In this document: piece after piece, positions 1 to 10,330 of the stretch
Layout of the letters: every line of letters begins with the position of its first letter
How positions within the stretch are numbered: the first letter of the stretch is position 1
DNA from: Prorocentrum cordatum
Lineage: Eukaryota > Sar > Dinophyceae > Prorocentrales > Prorocentraceae
DNA: 35,000 nucleotides
NCBI GenBank assembly: GCA_963575745.1
Contig: CAUYUJ010014611.1
Location: forward strand, 112,501-147,500
Direction of reading: 5' to 3'
Notes under the pieces: model-generated
Database searches by the model: none
What the model was told of the DNA's origin: nothing
Seen by the model: only the letters and a program-made list of their open reading frames with translations
Translations under genes and position numbers: made by a program

Positions 1-1640
1 GAGAAGTCTGATGGTTCAATGATGCGCAGTAGACCTGGGCCCCCATTGTCCTCGGCACCCCCGTTGAATGGCAGCTCGAAGGTGTTGAGCTGCCGTCGTC
101 TGCGATCTATATATTTGCAGCGCAGATGGCAATGGTTGGTTGTTGTACAAGTACGCGGCTAAGACTGTGGACGCGGCGACGGTGGCGCACGCGCGACATG
201 AGCCCGTTCTGCGCAGCGAAGGCCCGCTCGCACTCTTGCCCGCCCCCCCCAACCACCGCGCGCAGATGAGGGGGCTCGATGCCCTCCTCCACCGCACCCC
301 CAAAACCCGCGTCTCCAAACGCGTTCGAATCGAGGCCTGGCGGGGGGTCATGCAGGCCTGTGAATAGTTGCGAACGCGTCGAAAGTCCACGCGCGCAAAA
401 TCGTCGCACCGCCTCATCCTCAAAGAAAAGTAAAGGAAACAGGACAACTCGGCCTGATAATTTTGCTTCGTCGGGGCAAGTTCGAACGGCGGCTTCAATG
501 TCGGCGCTGACTCACTTAGCCCGCGGAGCGGCGTAAGCGGCGAGACCTTCCGCGTCGCGACGTGGCCAGCCGTCGCCCAGCCCAGAGGGCACTCCAGCGA
601 AGAACGCCACCGGCGCCTGCGCGTGCCCCCCCTTGGTGGGCGGCCAAGCCTCGATACCGGGATAGTCTAGACTAGAATATGCAACGTGGATAGCGAACGC
701 TCAACCAAATCCTCGTTCCCAGCGCACGAAAGGCCCCGCAGTACCATGCGACGTAAACGAGTAAAGTGATGATCTATGACGGCCAATTGCTTGTCGCTTA
801 GGAGAACAGGCCCATGCCGGAGAGCAACGAGCCCCGCGCCAGACATATGGTCCTTCCCACTTCTCTGGGGCAGTTAGTGCCCAGAACGAGCCCGCGCTAC
901 AGTGAGTTGAAGTCGCTGCGGCCACCCTGCGTTCTACTTCTGGCGCGCTCTGTTGAATTCGAATTTAAAGCGGGCCTAAGTACCGCGCCGCGCCCGAGAC
1001 GACGCCGCCCGAGCGCTTTTCATAATCCCCTCCTCCCGAATGTACTTCATGCGCTGAGCCGCTCTTTCTCCCCCGACAAAAAAAAAAACAGGCAATGTGC
1101 AGGGCCCGGTTCTGAACGTGCCCCGCAGTGCCCAGAGCCCTGTCCAGGAGGGCAACCGAAAAGGCGAAGTCGGACAAAACCCCCTTCCATCGTCGCGCCC
1201 AGGGCGAGGGGGTGAACCTCATTAAGTTATCAGCGTACTTCTGGAACGAAAGATCTACGGGGGCGCCCATCCCCCGGGCCTCAAAAAGTTTCGCGACAAG
1301 GATCTGGCCGCGCGCCTCCGCGGCCCGCGCGCTGACAGGGTCGACAAAACGCCCCCGCGAACCCCTGGGCGTTGAAAGGGCCCCCCATCGAGCCTCCCAC
1401 CGCCGTCGTGACAGTTGGTATTCCTGACGGGGTCTCCACGTCTACGACCGACATATATATCCGCCGGCCCCCTGGTGGGGCCACCCGGCTGCAGGGCAAA
1501 GGTTCGCAGTTTCCTGCGCCCGTTGCATCTTCCAGTTTCCACCGTTGCAGTTCTGCTTCTTGCTGCTGACTGTTCCTTGTTGATGGACCGCGCGAGGGGG
1601 GAGGGGCCCAAACGGGCAGGTTTAGCACGCCCTGGGCGCG
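1..1640. other. No recognisable gene
   Basis: Several short open frames exist on both strands, but none shows a domain, a motif or a convincing protein composition. The frames overlap each other in the way expected of GC-rich non-coding DNA. A run of A residues lies near 1079-1089. I see no tandem array here until the one that begins at 1647. Confidence 0.5.
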
Positions 1641-1646
1641 TGTTGA

Positions 1647-2255
1647 CACCCCTCGCGCAGATCGGCGGGGTCAGGGCCCAAAAAACACATGGGATTTGCC
1701 GCGTGTCTGAAAATTCGGTGGCACCCCTCGCGCAGATCGGCGGGGTCAGGGTCCAAGAACATGGATTTGCAGCATATCTAAATGTTGCTGGCACCCTTCG
1801 CGCAAATCGGCGGGGTCAGGGTCAAAAAACAAGGGATTTGTAATAAATTCGTTGGCACCCCTCGCGCAGATCGGCGGGGCCAAGGTCCAAAAACAAAAAG
1901 GGATTAGCCACATGTTTGAAATTCGCTAGCACCCCTTCGCGCAGATCGGCGGGGCCAGGGTCCAAAAACAAAAAGGATTTGCCACGTTTCTAAAATCCGG
2001 TGGCGCCCCTCGCGCAGATCGGCGGGGCCAGGGTCCAAAAACAAAAAGGAATTGCCACATTTTTGAAATTCGGTGGCACCCCTCGCGCAGATCGGCGGGG
2101 CCAGGGTCCGAAAACCAACGGGATTCTCAACATTTCTGAAAATCAGTGGCACCCCTCACGCGGATCCGAAGGGCCATGGCCCAAAAACAGCAAGGACGTG
2201 TAGCATTTTTGAAACATCGGTGGCACCCCTCGCGCAGATCGGCAGGGTCACGACG
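1647..2255. repeat. Tandem array, ~74 bp unit, 9 copies
   Basis: The core CTCGCGCAGATCGGCGGGG recurs with its CACCC lead starting near 1647, 1722, 1792, 1856, 1930, 2004, 2077, 2150 and 2224. Spacing is 64-75 bp, mostly 73-75. The rest of each unit reads roughly as GGTCCAAAAACAAAAAGGG followed by a T-rich stretch ending in AAATTCGGTGG. The eighth copy is the most diverged (CTCACGCGGATCCGAAGG) and the ninth is partial. The unit is not a multiple of three, so the open frames across it are not a repeat protein. I do not recognise the family. Confidence 0.9.
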
Positions 2256-2998
2256 TCTTACCAATCGCCAGGTGTGGTGACCCCTCTGGTCATCTATTGG
2301 TTTTGCACATTGCGACTCGACCTCGCACGAAAGTCCGACGCTGCTTCACGACAGCACCCAGGCCTCATGACATAGCTCTTGCACGGCGCACGCTCCGAGA
2401 GAGAGGGCCGGCGGCAGGGGGCGAAATATATGCAAGACTGCAGTGGCGCTTCGCGCCATGCACCTTGGTCCTTGAAGTTTGGTACGCAGGCGGAATAGCA
2501 GGAAGGTCAAGCCGACAATTTGGCGATAAATCCTTGTTGCCTTTTCTGACATCGTCGCTATAGTAAGGTTATTTATCATCCTTCCTCTATGTTTCTTTTC
2601 CTCCTTTTCGCCATGCCCGGCGCATTCCCCCCATCCTCCTCGGCTCTTTTTGCGGAGGCTCCTCCTTGGAGGGCCTATGGGGGCCTCGCAGAAGTTATGT
2701 CAAGTTTTCATAAGGCCTTCTGGAGGCCTCTAGGGCGCGTTCTGGGGGCCTCTGGGGGCTTCCTCGGGTCGCCCTGCCTCCAACCGCGGTTTCCCTGAAC
2801 GACCGGGTTCGGAGGGTGTCTTGGGGCCACCTTGGGCCGCCATGGGGCTCTCTGAGGGCCATCTTGGACCCCTGTTGTGCCGTTTTAAAGCTCTTTTGGA
2901 CAGCCTGGAAGCCCTTTGGCATGGTTATGGGGCGGTTTTTTAAAGCCTCCCAGGCGGCTTCGGACGGCCGGGTGACCGCCGTCTTGGAGCGTCGGGAA
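2256..2998. other. Non-coding stretch with GGGGGCCTC-type degenerate repeats
   Basis: No gene is recognised. From about 2640 to 2960 the plus strand carries degenerate repeats of the type GGGGGCCTC / CTTGGGGCCACC. These are the reverse complement of the CCAAGAGGCCCC repeat found at 12518-12720, 22140-22322 and 28455-28600. This family is scattered through the window in both orientations. Confidence 0.5.
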
Positions 2999-3015
2999 GC
3001 CCAAGAGAGAGAGAA

Positions 3016-3093
<78 letters not shown>

Positions 3094-3133
3094 ATAGAGA
3101 GAGAGAGAAAGAAGAGAGAGAGAGAGAGAGACC
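2999..3133. repeat. Purine microsatellite (GA)n / A37 / (GA)n
   Basis: The plus strand is almost purely purine: (GA)n with occasional GATA, then 37 consecutive A (3054-3090), then (GA)n again. The two GA flanks roughly mirror each other about the A run, a geometry that can form triplex (H-DNA). The tract begins exactly where the minus-strand LINE ends (3135). In the orientation of that element its 3' end is therefore followed by (TC)n and then T37. Confidence 0.9.
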
Positions 3134-3137
3134 ATAG

Positions 3138-4018
3138 GTGTCAGGAGCGCCCCTACACCTCCGGCCTTGCGCCGGGCTATGGAAAACACAATGTCGTCGT
3201 GAAGCGTCGGTCCAGCGTTTGCGCTGTCCGCCTCGCTTTCTCGCAGCTGGCACCCTATGCCACGGCGCCCAATTGAGCGCTCTCCTACTCCACCGGCTGT
3301 CTGCGCAGACGGAGATCTTGTCGGCCAAGGCCTTTCTCGCCTTCCTGAAGAGCGCGGTCCAATCCTCCACTCCGAACTTGGCGGCAAGCTCCTCGCTGAT
3401 GTGAGCGGCCCGCTTGATGTGAGAGACCCGCGATTCATCCGCCTGGCGTCCAACGCGTACCATTTTGCGCAGCATGCTGCGCTGTGTCGTGCGAAGCTTC
3501 TGCTCTTGGTCCACGGTCAGAGTCCAAGTTCCGGCGGCATACATCACGCTTGGGGCGACGCAAGCATGGAACAAACGCATGCGATGCCGGAGAGGTAGAC
3601 GCTGCCGGCACAGGACATCCTTCAAGCGGGAGAATGCTGCCCATCCAGCAGAAATTCGATGCGTGAGCTCTGTCTCGTGGTAAGTATCCAAATTCGACTT
3701 CCTGCCCGAGAATTTCTCGGGCCCCCCCTGCTGGAAGACCCGAACGTCGCGCCCCGTGCGTCTCGCGGTGGACGGTCGCGGAACAGCGCTTGTGAGCATC
3801 ATCGTTTTCCCCGCGTGCACCTTTAAACCGCACTTTTTCGCCTCTGTCTCTGGGTCCACGATCATTCTGGCCACGTCCCTCTTGTCTGTGCACGGCAGGA
3901 GAACGTCGTCCGCAAAGCGGAGGTTCGTGAGGGGCAGGTCCGGGGAGTCTACGACGATGCCGCCGTGCGGCCCCGTACGGCGTTCGCTCAGACTCTCACA
4001 TCGCGCCTTCAGCTTCCT
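3138..4018 (-). pseudogene. LINE reverse transcriptase, motif C and C-terminal region
   Basis: This frame opens with LRFADDVLL (FADD box at 3906-3917), the catalytic motif C of a LINE reverse transcriptase. It continues with KCGLKVHAGKT and the usual thumb and C-terminal signature, including YAAGTWTL, RTTQRSMLRKMV and, near the end, RGGQRKRWTD. It is one base out of frame with the fingers and palm portion upstream. The mismatch is explained by a single extra base at about 4019 (ATCTTT, extra C, AGGAAG on the minus strand). The frame then runs into the (TC)n tract, where the apparent protein becomes a Ser-Leu and Phe run with no meaning. Confidence 0.8.
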
Positions 4019-4019
4019 G

Positions 4020-4735
4020 AAAGATAGCCCCCATCACGACCATGAACAAGGAGGAACTGATAGGGTCGCCCTGCGTGACCCCGCGTGAGATTTCAAACTG
4101 CCTGCTCCGTGTTCCGGCCATTGCTGTGGCCCCCTGCTTCGCGCGGAGTCTCTTCAAGATGTCGATGCAAACGTGCGGGGCGCCTTGCTCTCGCAGTGCC
4201 ACCCATAGCGCGTCGTGCTCCACCGCGTCGAATGCTTTCTCGAAGTCCACCATGCCGACCCAGAGCTCCACGTTGTAGCCTCGGCTGCCCTCGAAAAGGA
4301 AAGTCGTGCACAGCAGGTGGCCCGCCGTGCTGAAGCCCCGCCTGCACGCCGCCTGGTCGACCGACTGTCCACGATCAATGACCCCGCGAAGCCTTCCGCA
4401 GAGCATCCGGCTGAACAACTTGTACAGCATTGAAAGGATTGCAATTGGGCGGTAGTTTGACGGTAGTGCGGGTTCTCCTGTCTTGTATAACGCAATAATG
4501 CGATATGGCAACCAATATTCCGGGATGTCCTGGGATGGGTTCAAGACTGCATTGAAGGCCCCCAACGCGAGGCGCCGTAACGCGCGGTACTCAACCTGCA
4601 ACATCTCAGCGCATATGCCGGAATCGCCCCCGGACTTGCCGTTCTTGGCATGCCAGATGGCGTCGTCTAGCTCGTCGGCGTAAAATTTGGCACTCTGCCG
4701 CTGCCAATGGCGTTGTCTCGTAAAGGTTTTCATAG
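4020..4735 (-). pseudogene. LINE reverse transcriptase, fingers and palm
   Basis: The order is that of a non-LTR reverse transcriptase: KNGKSGGDSGICAEML, then IPEYWLPYRIIALYKTG, then SNYRPIAIL (near 4440-4455), then motif A MVDFEKAFDAVEH (about 4217-4255) and motif B GVTQGDPISSSLF (about 4047-4085). Asp residues of motif A are present. Motif C lies downstream in another frame (see 3138-4018). At the other end the frame changes near 4720-4735, where the upstream linker (MESQGGITHNDKQAIAEVL) is read in a different frame. Confidence 0.85.
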
Positions 4736-5115
4736 AATTTCGCGAGTACCTCCGCGATGGCCTGCTTATCGTTGTGCGTGATCCCACCCTGGCTCTCCAT
4801 CTCGATAATGCGTCGTTTCTCATAGTTGCCAGTTAGAGAAGTGAGTCGCTTGATGCCGCGGAAATCGCGGAGCGCCCCGCCGATCTTGCTAAGGCGCTCG
4901 ACGGTTTATCTCTCTCTGATAAGCTTCTGCGCGGCCTTGCCCAGCCCCGGGCGTTCCTTCTTTATCTCGAGGGGTGCCAGACCAGAATTGCGCAGAGTCC
5001 TTCTTTGAAGGATCATCGATTGCATCTGGACGTCTGCGTGGGAACCCTGAGGAGGATGAGAATTTGCGCATGGAGTCTCTCGCATATATCTTCCTGCGCG
5101 GCTTCCCGCGTGCAC
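4736..5115 (-). pseudogene. LINE linker between endonuclease and reverse transcriptase
   Basis: The frame contains RTLRNSGLAPLEIKKERPG and, further on, MESQGGITHNDKQAIAEVL and KFYENLYE. This is the arginine- and lysine-rich linker that normally joins the endonuclease to the reverse transcriptase in these elements. It is in a different frame from both neighbours, so at least one indel lies on each side. There is no catalytic motif here; the assignment rests on position and on the K-x-FYE-x-LY signature that precedes LINE reverse transcriptases. Confidence 0.6.
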
Positions 5116-5985
5116 CAGTTGAGGTGGGCAACTCTTTCAGCTGCGTCGCAAAGTCCCCAATCGACGTCGTCGAGGGCGGCTCGCAACGCAGTGACATGAG
5201 ACGACCCCGGCTTCCAAGAACCACGTCTGCGTTCCCTCCCCCTTCTCCTCGGCGCGCCGGTGCTGAAAGCGCACTGTGGTCTGACCGGTCTGTGGTCTGA
5301 GCCAAATGCATCCACGTGACTGGAATTCGCGCGGGAGCGCAGGCTAGGACCCACCAATATGTAACCCACCTGGGCACGCCGCGTCGTTCGGCATTCCGGA
5401 AAGTCTAGGGATCTTCGTGCGAAGACGCCCCAAAATAATGTGTAATGGTCACGTGGTTGATCATGCGCCATCTTTTTCGGCATCGGGCTTGTGCCACTAA
5501 TCTCGGGGTCGTCGTGCTCATCCTGGGGCCTGATCTCCGCGTTGACATCCTAAGCTGTTACAAACGTGTAATTTCTGTTTCGGGCTTCCCGGACATGCTT
5601 ATCCATCTGCCCGTGCACTCCAACGACCTCCTCGTCGCTCATCTCGGCGTGGGGCACGTGCGCAGCGGTTGCTCGAATCACACCCACGGGGGCAAAGATG
5701 ACGTCCAAAACGGCGAACCTCTTTAAAACAAGAGTAAACTGCGTGAGACCCCAGCGTTGATGTAGAAGAAATCCGCACCGCAAGATCTATGCGCCCCCCG
5801 CCCCCGAAGAATGCATGCCCATCTGTGGCGCCCCATGCTTATTTTCGCCCGTCGCGCCACGTCTCCGCAAATGCAATGGGGCCCCAGTGCTGCACTTCAA
5901 GTTCTCTCAAGCATCGTTCGACGCGCTCTTCGAAGGTGATGAGGGAATGCACGTTGTACTCGTATGTGACAAAACTAATGCAATC
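5013..5985 (-). pseudogene. LINE apurinic-type endonuclease, disrupted
   Basis: Three landmarks of the exonuclease-endonuclease-phosphatase fold are visible. The N-terminal part YNVHSLITF...PIAFAETWRDG (about 5985-5839) carries the catalytic Glu of ETW. DVNAEI (just below 5550) is the D-x-N motif. GSDHRPV (about 5280-5299) is the C-terminal SDH motif. The middle and C-terminal parts share a frame but are split by a TAG at 5550-5552, immediately before DVNAEI. The N-terminal part is in another frame. The domain is complete in outline but dead. Confidence 0.75.
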
Positions 5986-6049
5986 GCTTTCTGCCCCGCT
6001 GCCCCCGCCCGCGGCGGGCGGCGGCGTGGAGTGAGCTGGGGCAGAAAGG

Positions 6050-6141
6050 AATAAGTAGAAGACGTAGAAAACAAAGAAGACGTAGAAGACATAGAAGACG
6101 TGCGAGACGTAGATTACGCGGAAGACGTAGGAGACGAAGTC
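6050..6141. repeat. 9 bp minisatellite inside the LINE
   Basis: About ten degenerate copies of ACGTAGAAG follow one another with few length changes, including ACATAGAAG, ACGTGCGAG and ACGCGGAAG. It lies between the N-terminal region and the endonuclease of the LINE. On the element's strand it would add a low-complexity Val-Phe-Tyr run, which is unlike any domain. I read it as an expansion that arose within the element. Confidence 0.8.
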
Positions 6142-6389
6142 CTCGCAGCCAGACCGAGGTTCTCCCCTGAGCTGGAGCAATTGCAATTGGAGTAGGGGTC
6201 GGAGCCATCTGCTGCGCGCTGCAGGAGACCCAAAATCTCCCCCCCAGGGTCGCTCGGAGAAGTCCCCTGGTCTATACCGCCATGATGTGAAACTGGTGGC
6301 CGGAGGCCAGTGGGCAGGTCGGGGGGCGCAGGCGAGGCCGGGAAGGGGTGCGTCGGCGGCGGGTTGGCCCCGGCTCTCCATTGTACATC

Positions 6390-7330
6390 GAACGGTGGTT
6401 CTAGTAGATGGTGAAACGTGTTATGAGGAATTAGGGCAAGTGGCTGCCGCAGTGGGCTCTCGTCTGATAATCATTTGGATGTATGACCCTTCCCCGCATC
6501 CTCGGTCTGGCTGATGGCCTTCGCCCTGGTGAGTTTCCCCTGGGCGCCCTCGATGATGTCGAAAAGCTCCCGGGCTTGCTGCAGGCAGCCCCACTCGCGC
6601 CGCTCCTCGTCAAACCAGTGCGACTAGAGGACGTAGTCGTCCACCGCCGTGTTCGCCACCGCGACGCCGGCTACCGACAGCTCTGAGGGGGGGCAGCGCG
6701 CGCTGTCCTTCGCGCAGGTCTCGTTGCACCCCCACTGCGTGAGCGCCCGGCGGGTGCCGAACAAGACGCTCTGCCCCGCGCGGGGGCTGATGGGGAGGTT
6801 AGGCTAAGCCCGCACCGCCTTCCTTGAGCGACGTGCTGTGCCATGGCAGCCACCCGGATGGAGTTCGAAAAGTGCCCCCTGTCGAGGTCGCGCGTGAATT
6901 TGATGAAAACTATGCCTCTGAAGTCGCTCTCGAAATACATGTGTTGCTCCGTTGGGGATGGAGGAGCATGCTTGCGACGATGCGCTGTCAACCATGCTTT
7001 CGCTTCGTCCAAACTGTTACCCGTGGGAACGTTGCCAACGACTGCAGCGCGTGACGACGACGGCGAAGTAGAAAAGCTCGCGCTGCGAGGTGAACCGCGC
7101 GACGAGATAGTCGAGGACGATATTGTGGACGTCTTCTGACGTGATGATGCTCTCCTCGATGTTGCTGACCTTCTCCTCCATGGCCGCTAGGCCTAGACGC
7201 GCCTGCACCGCGCGCTGCTTGGCTGGGGTTGCCTCGTCCTTGGCTTCTTTGACGGCCGCCATGTTATCCTTGGCTGCCTTCCTCATATCCCCCATTCATC
7301 TCCTTCATGTCCTTCATCATAATTTGCATC
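6390..7330 (-). pseudogene. LINE N-terminal region (coiled coil plus linker)
   Basis: From the 5' side the reading is MMKDMKEM, then DMRKAAKDNMAAVKEAKDEA (a charged heptad-rich helix), then VSNIEESIITSEDVHNIVLD and SQRELFYFAVVV. After a frameshift near 7040 it continues GNVPTGNSLDEAKAWL, FRGIVFIKFTRDLDRG, then RALTQWGC and, after a TAG at 6624-6626, REWGCLQQARELFDIIEGA. This matches the ORF1-like front part of dinoflagellate LINEs. It is placed directly upstream of the endonuclease in the same orientation. A TGA near 6473 ends the recognisable part. Confidence 0.6.
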
Positions 7331-7334
7331 AGAA

Positions 7335-7735
7335 CAAAGGAAAACCCCCAAATTCACCCAAAACCAATCGAAGATCAATGATTTGTGCCTCTTGGGGCCT
7401 TCTTGGGAGGAGCATGCCCCTGGAGGCTTCTTGGGGCGTTTCGGGCCGATCTTCGGGGGTGCGATGGCTTCCTGGGGGTCGTCTTGAGGTCGCGTCGGTC
7501 ACTCTTGGAACGCTCCTGCGCTGTCTTCGGGGTCTCTGGGGCGTCTCCACTGACCCCCCGATCGCCCAAGGCGCGCTGGGAAGGCCCGGCAGAACCCCCC
7601 ACGAGGCACGGAGGGCTGATTCGAGGCCCGTCCGGAGGGCCCCGAAGCCCCAGATCCCGGGAGCCAATTGTTTTTGAGGGGGGGGGGGGGGGGGCGGGTT
7701 TTCCCTCCGCCCGGGCTGGTAGGAATATAAGCAGA
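7335..7735. other. Non-coding: degenerate CTTGGGGCC repeats and a G run
   Basis: No gene is recognised. 7385-7560 carries CTTGGGGCCTTCTTGGGAGG-like repeats, the reverse orientation of the CCAAGAGGC family. 7677-7694 is a nearly uninterrupted G run. Confidence 0.5.
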
Positions 7736-7885
7736 GGAATATATACATATATATATATATGCACAAATATACATACATACATACATACACATACACACGC
7801 AGACACACTCACACAGATATATGTATATGTATACATGTGCATATGTATGTATGTATGTATGTATGCACGTATATATATACACCTA
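7736..7885. repeat. AT-rich microsatellite, (TA)n / (CATA)n / (ACAC)n
   Basis: About 150 bp of alternating TA, CATA, ACAC and ATGT steps in an otherwise GC-rich window. A similar block lies at 24228-24332. The peptides read across it (Tyr, Ile, His, Cys runs) are artefacts of the repeat. Confidence 0.9.
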
Positions 7886-7889
7886 TGGC

Positions 7890-8240
7890 GACGCAATATA
7901 CGATCATGCGCAGGAGCGACTAGCTTCTCGAGACAATGCCAATCCGTGCTACCGAACGAGTCCGACAAACCGTTCATCGTAACCGCAAGCGCCCGCCCTG
8001 GCTGTCGCAACCGGTATCCGATGGCCATCGAGCTAAGGATGGCGCCCCCACGCCTGCGACGCCTGGCGAATACATGGTCTCGTTCAGGGAGTCGCTGCGC
8101 AAGTCGCTTGGCGCGCCGCGCCTCGCCTATTCCGGGCGGCGCGCGAATGACGCGTTGACCTCGAGGCCCTGGATCTGCCGCTGCGGGAAGACCGATGCCT
8201 CGGGACCTGTGCCAGCACAGCGGGGCCATTCCCACTGTCC
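7890..8240 (-). pseudogene. Possible fragment of another reverse transcriptase
   Basis: The minus strand reads HVFARRRRRGGAILSSMAIG, then ALAVTMNGLSDSFGSTDWHC and LEKLVAPAHDR. This resembles the stretch around motif A of a second group of dinoflagellate LINE reverse transcriptases, with an R-rich box, then Ala-Ile, then a D-x-x-x-x-F motif. The catalytic Asp position reads Gly (MNGLSDSF), so the match is weak and any copy would be dead. The frame runs directly into the AT microsatellite at 7885 and I see no motif C. This could be chance. Confidence 0.3.
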
Positions 8241-9900
8241 TAACCTGGCAGAGTCCAAGATGCAGAATGTAGTAGAGACGCTTCTTGTCCGGCGCGCGGT
8301 CGTGAGATCGTAGCCTTCGACCCCTTCAGAGCGCGCGAAGTTCCCGTCGTACTTTCCCTCCGATAAGGCGATGGCATTATGCCCCATAGTTCGAATGGCG
8401 ACGCAGAAGGGGGAACGGCGCGTTTTTCCCCAGCCCGCCACATATATTTGCGAAGCGCTTGAAAATCGCCGCCTGCTCTCTCAGCGATCGGACGCTCGTC
8501 CCCCGCCGACTTCGGAGGCGTCGGTTGCCCCTCGCGCTCGGCGCGCCACCCGCCCCATGAATGCCCCCGCGCTTGCGTGCCCTCTTCTGGCCCAGGAAGC
8601 CCTGAGTGAGACATCCATGCTTCTATTTGATCGAGGAGCCCGAGACGTCGCCCGCCCCCCTGTTTGGCCCCAAACCAACAGCGGGCCAACCGCCGCGGCA
8701 AAGCCATCGCATCTGTCACTCGTCGCTGTTCCTACGCCTCCTCGATCTGCTCTACAAGCATGCCCCTCTCCACCCTCTTCGCATTTCTCCTCTCCCTCTG
8801 CATGCGCTGGGAAAAAAAAGCTGCATTGGTCACTCTGTCCTCTCCAAGTAATTCCCCTCCTGCGCCCTGGCAAGACGTAGTGTGTGACGTTGATGAAAGA
8901 ATGATCGGAATTGCGCCGTATCTGAGGAAGATGGGGCTATTGCTGGTCGTGCAAAGTGCCCCTGCCCTGAGCGGCTGATAACCATGTCCATTTTCTCGAA
9001 GAAGATATCGGGGCGCCAGTTTCTGCAACAGCCGTCGCCTCACCCGAACGCGCAATCGCTTCACTAACGAAGTCAATGGAAAAAGCCGACTCGGCCTGCA
9101 CCGCTACGCACTGCCTGCGTGAGCGCGGAAAGGTCCATTCGAGGCGGTGGTGGGGCTGGGAGATCGCAAGGCTTTTCGGTGTAATCAAGCGTGAACAATG
9201 CAGGTATCTCATCTCGTGGCGGGAGACCCCGCAGCGGCTGAAGACGTGGCCCTAGCTCAAGGAGGGTCTGACAATGTCGCACACGATTTGGTAAACCTGT
9301 CGCGAAGAAGAAATCATCTATTCTAGATGCCGACAGTGGTGCTGATGATGAACAACATGCGCGCTCGCATGGTAAAACATGTCGGCGGCACTACCAGATG
9401 TTATTCATCCAAAAGATTTCGAACCTCCCCACCCGCACCTCGACGACGAGCCTCCCGGGTCTTGGTGTCACCTATTGAGCTCGAAACAAGTGTTTCCCAT
9501 ACCCCCGAGATTATACTCAGCCCCGCCCCGACGCTTAAGTCGGCGAAAAAGATAGGGAGGGTCCTGGCGGGGATTTCCTGCAACGCCGACCTCCACCACC
9601 TCGCTAAGGTTTGCACGGCACCATCGTACGCTCAGGCTGGCCCCCGTTTTGATGGTTGAAAAGGGGGAAATAAAATGCCGCAAACGTAACATCAACAGTT
9701 CCTGTCTTTATTCTGGGAGCGATGGCCCTCCCCCCAGCATGGGTGGGGGAACCGCATGTTTGAACGACATCCCAATCCCGAAAGTCAGTGGGCAACACAA
9801 TGAAACATCCCGTAGTGTTATTTGTGTGCGCCCCTTGTTGATAGACATCTTCTAAGAGTAACCGCCCATCCACCCGTCGTCGTAGTACCCTTCCTTCTCT
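8241..9900. other. No recognisable gene
   Basis: Both strands carry short open frames of up to about 170 codons, but none shows a motif or a protein-like pattern I can defend. A minus-strand stretch at about 8940-9210 (EWTFPRSRRQCVAVQAESAF) looks somewhat protein-like, but I cannot assign it. Confidence 0.45.
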
Positions 9901-10095
9901 CTAACAAAACTCCTTTCTCCCAGAAAGGAGCAGGCAGTCACGAAAGCGGGTGGAGACGAGGATGTCGTTTAGCCGCAACCCCGTGGCGCTCATGGGGTTG
10001 AAACCGAAGACCCGAAGCGCCGACCTCGTGGGCGCCAGCGCCATCGGGCGCGCGCCGCTGCGGCGAGGAGCGCGACGACTCCTCAACACCTCCTG
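9901..10095 (-). CDS. Possible downstream exon of the WD40 gene
   Basis: After the GAG-rich intron the minus strand offers an acceptor TTCAG at about 10093, in phase 0 with a possible donor after CACCAG near 10330. The frame then reads EVLRSRRAPRRSGARPMALA, followed by SALRVFGFNPMSATGLRLND and ILVSTRF, stopping at 9901. This looks like protein but does not match the WD40 repeat expected next in WDR18/IPI3. The exon may be wrong, the gene may be truncated, or the reading may be chance. Confidence 0.25.
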   Translation of the reverse strand, partial: QEVLRSRRAPRRSGARPMALAPTRSALRVFGFNPMSATGLRLNDILVSTRFRDCLLLSGRKEFC

Positions 10096-10136
10096 AATGT
10101 GTTGTGAACCCCGTGCATGTCATCCTCTGGGACGAA

Positions 10137-10300
10137 GGGGGCTGGAGGAGGACGAGGAGGACGAGCAGGAGAAGGAGGAGGAGACGGAGGAGGAAGGGGG
10201 GGGGGAGGGGGAGGAGGAGGAACAGGAGGAGGAGGAGGAGGAGGAACAGGAGGAGGAGCAGGACGACGACGACGAAGAGGACGAGGAGGAGTAGCAGGAG
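10137..10300. repeat. (GGA)n-rich purine repeat in a probable intron
   Basis: The plus strand is an almost uninterrupted run of GGA, GAC and CAG triplets, so the strand coding the WD40 gene is pyrimidine-rich. It separates the recognised exon 2 from the doubtful exon at 9901-10095. Confidence 0.85.
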
Positions 10301-10330
10301 CAGGGTGTGCGCAGCGCGACCTGGTGAAGC

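Larger units (their letters stand above)
3135..7330 (-). mobile_element. Decayed APE-type LINE (non-LTR retrotransposon), ~4.2 kb
   Basis: Read on the minus strand, the pieces come in canonical order: coiled-coil N-terminal region (7330-6390), apurinic-type endonuclease (about 5990-5280), linker (5115-4720), reverse transcriptase (about 4720-3890) and C-terminal region (to 3135). Adjacent pieces lie in different frames, and there are in-frame stops near 6473, 6624-6626 and 5550-5552. The copy cannot make its proteins. It ends against the microsatellite at 2999-3133. I saw no target-site duplication, and the 5' end is only approximate. Confidence 0.8.

Noticed and set aside
290-320. tRNA-like GTTCGAATC T-loop
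   Set aside because: The flanking five-base arms do not pair and no other cloverleaf arm can be placed.
7499-7882. Tyr/Ile/Cys-rich peptide on the minus strand
   Set aside because: It is the AT-rich microsatellite read as protein.
8937-9282. Minus-strand protein-like stretch as transposase or integrase
   Set aside because: No catalytic triad or recognisable domain could be found; too little to name.
10097-10294. Acidic Glu-rich plus-strand protein
   Set aside because: It is the translation of the (GGA)n tract opposite the WD40 gene intron.
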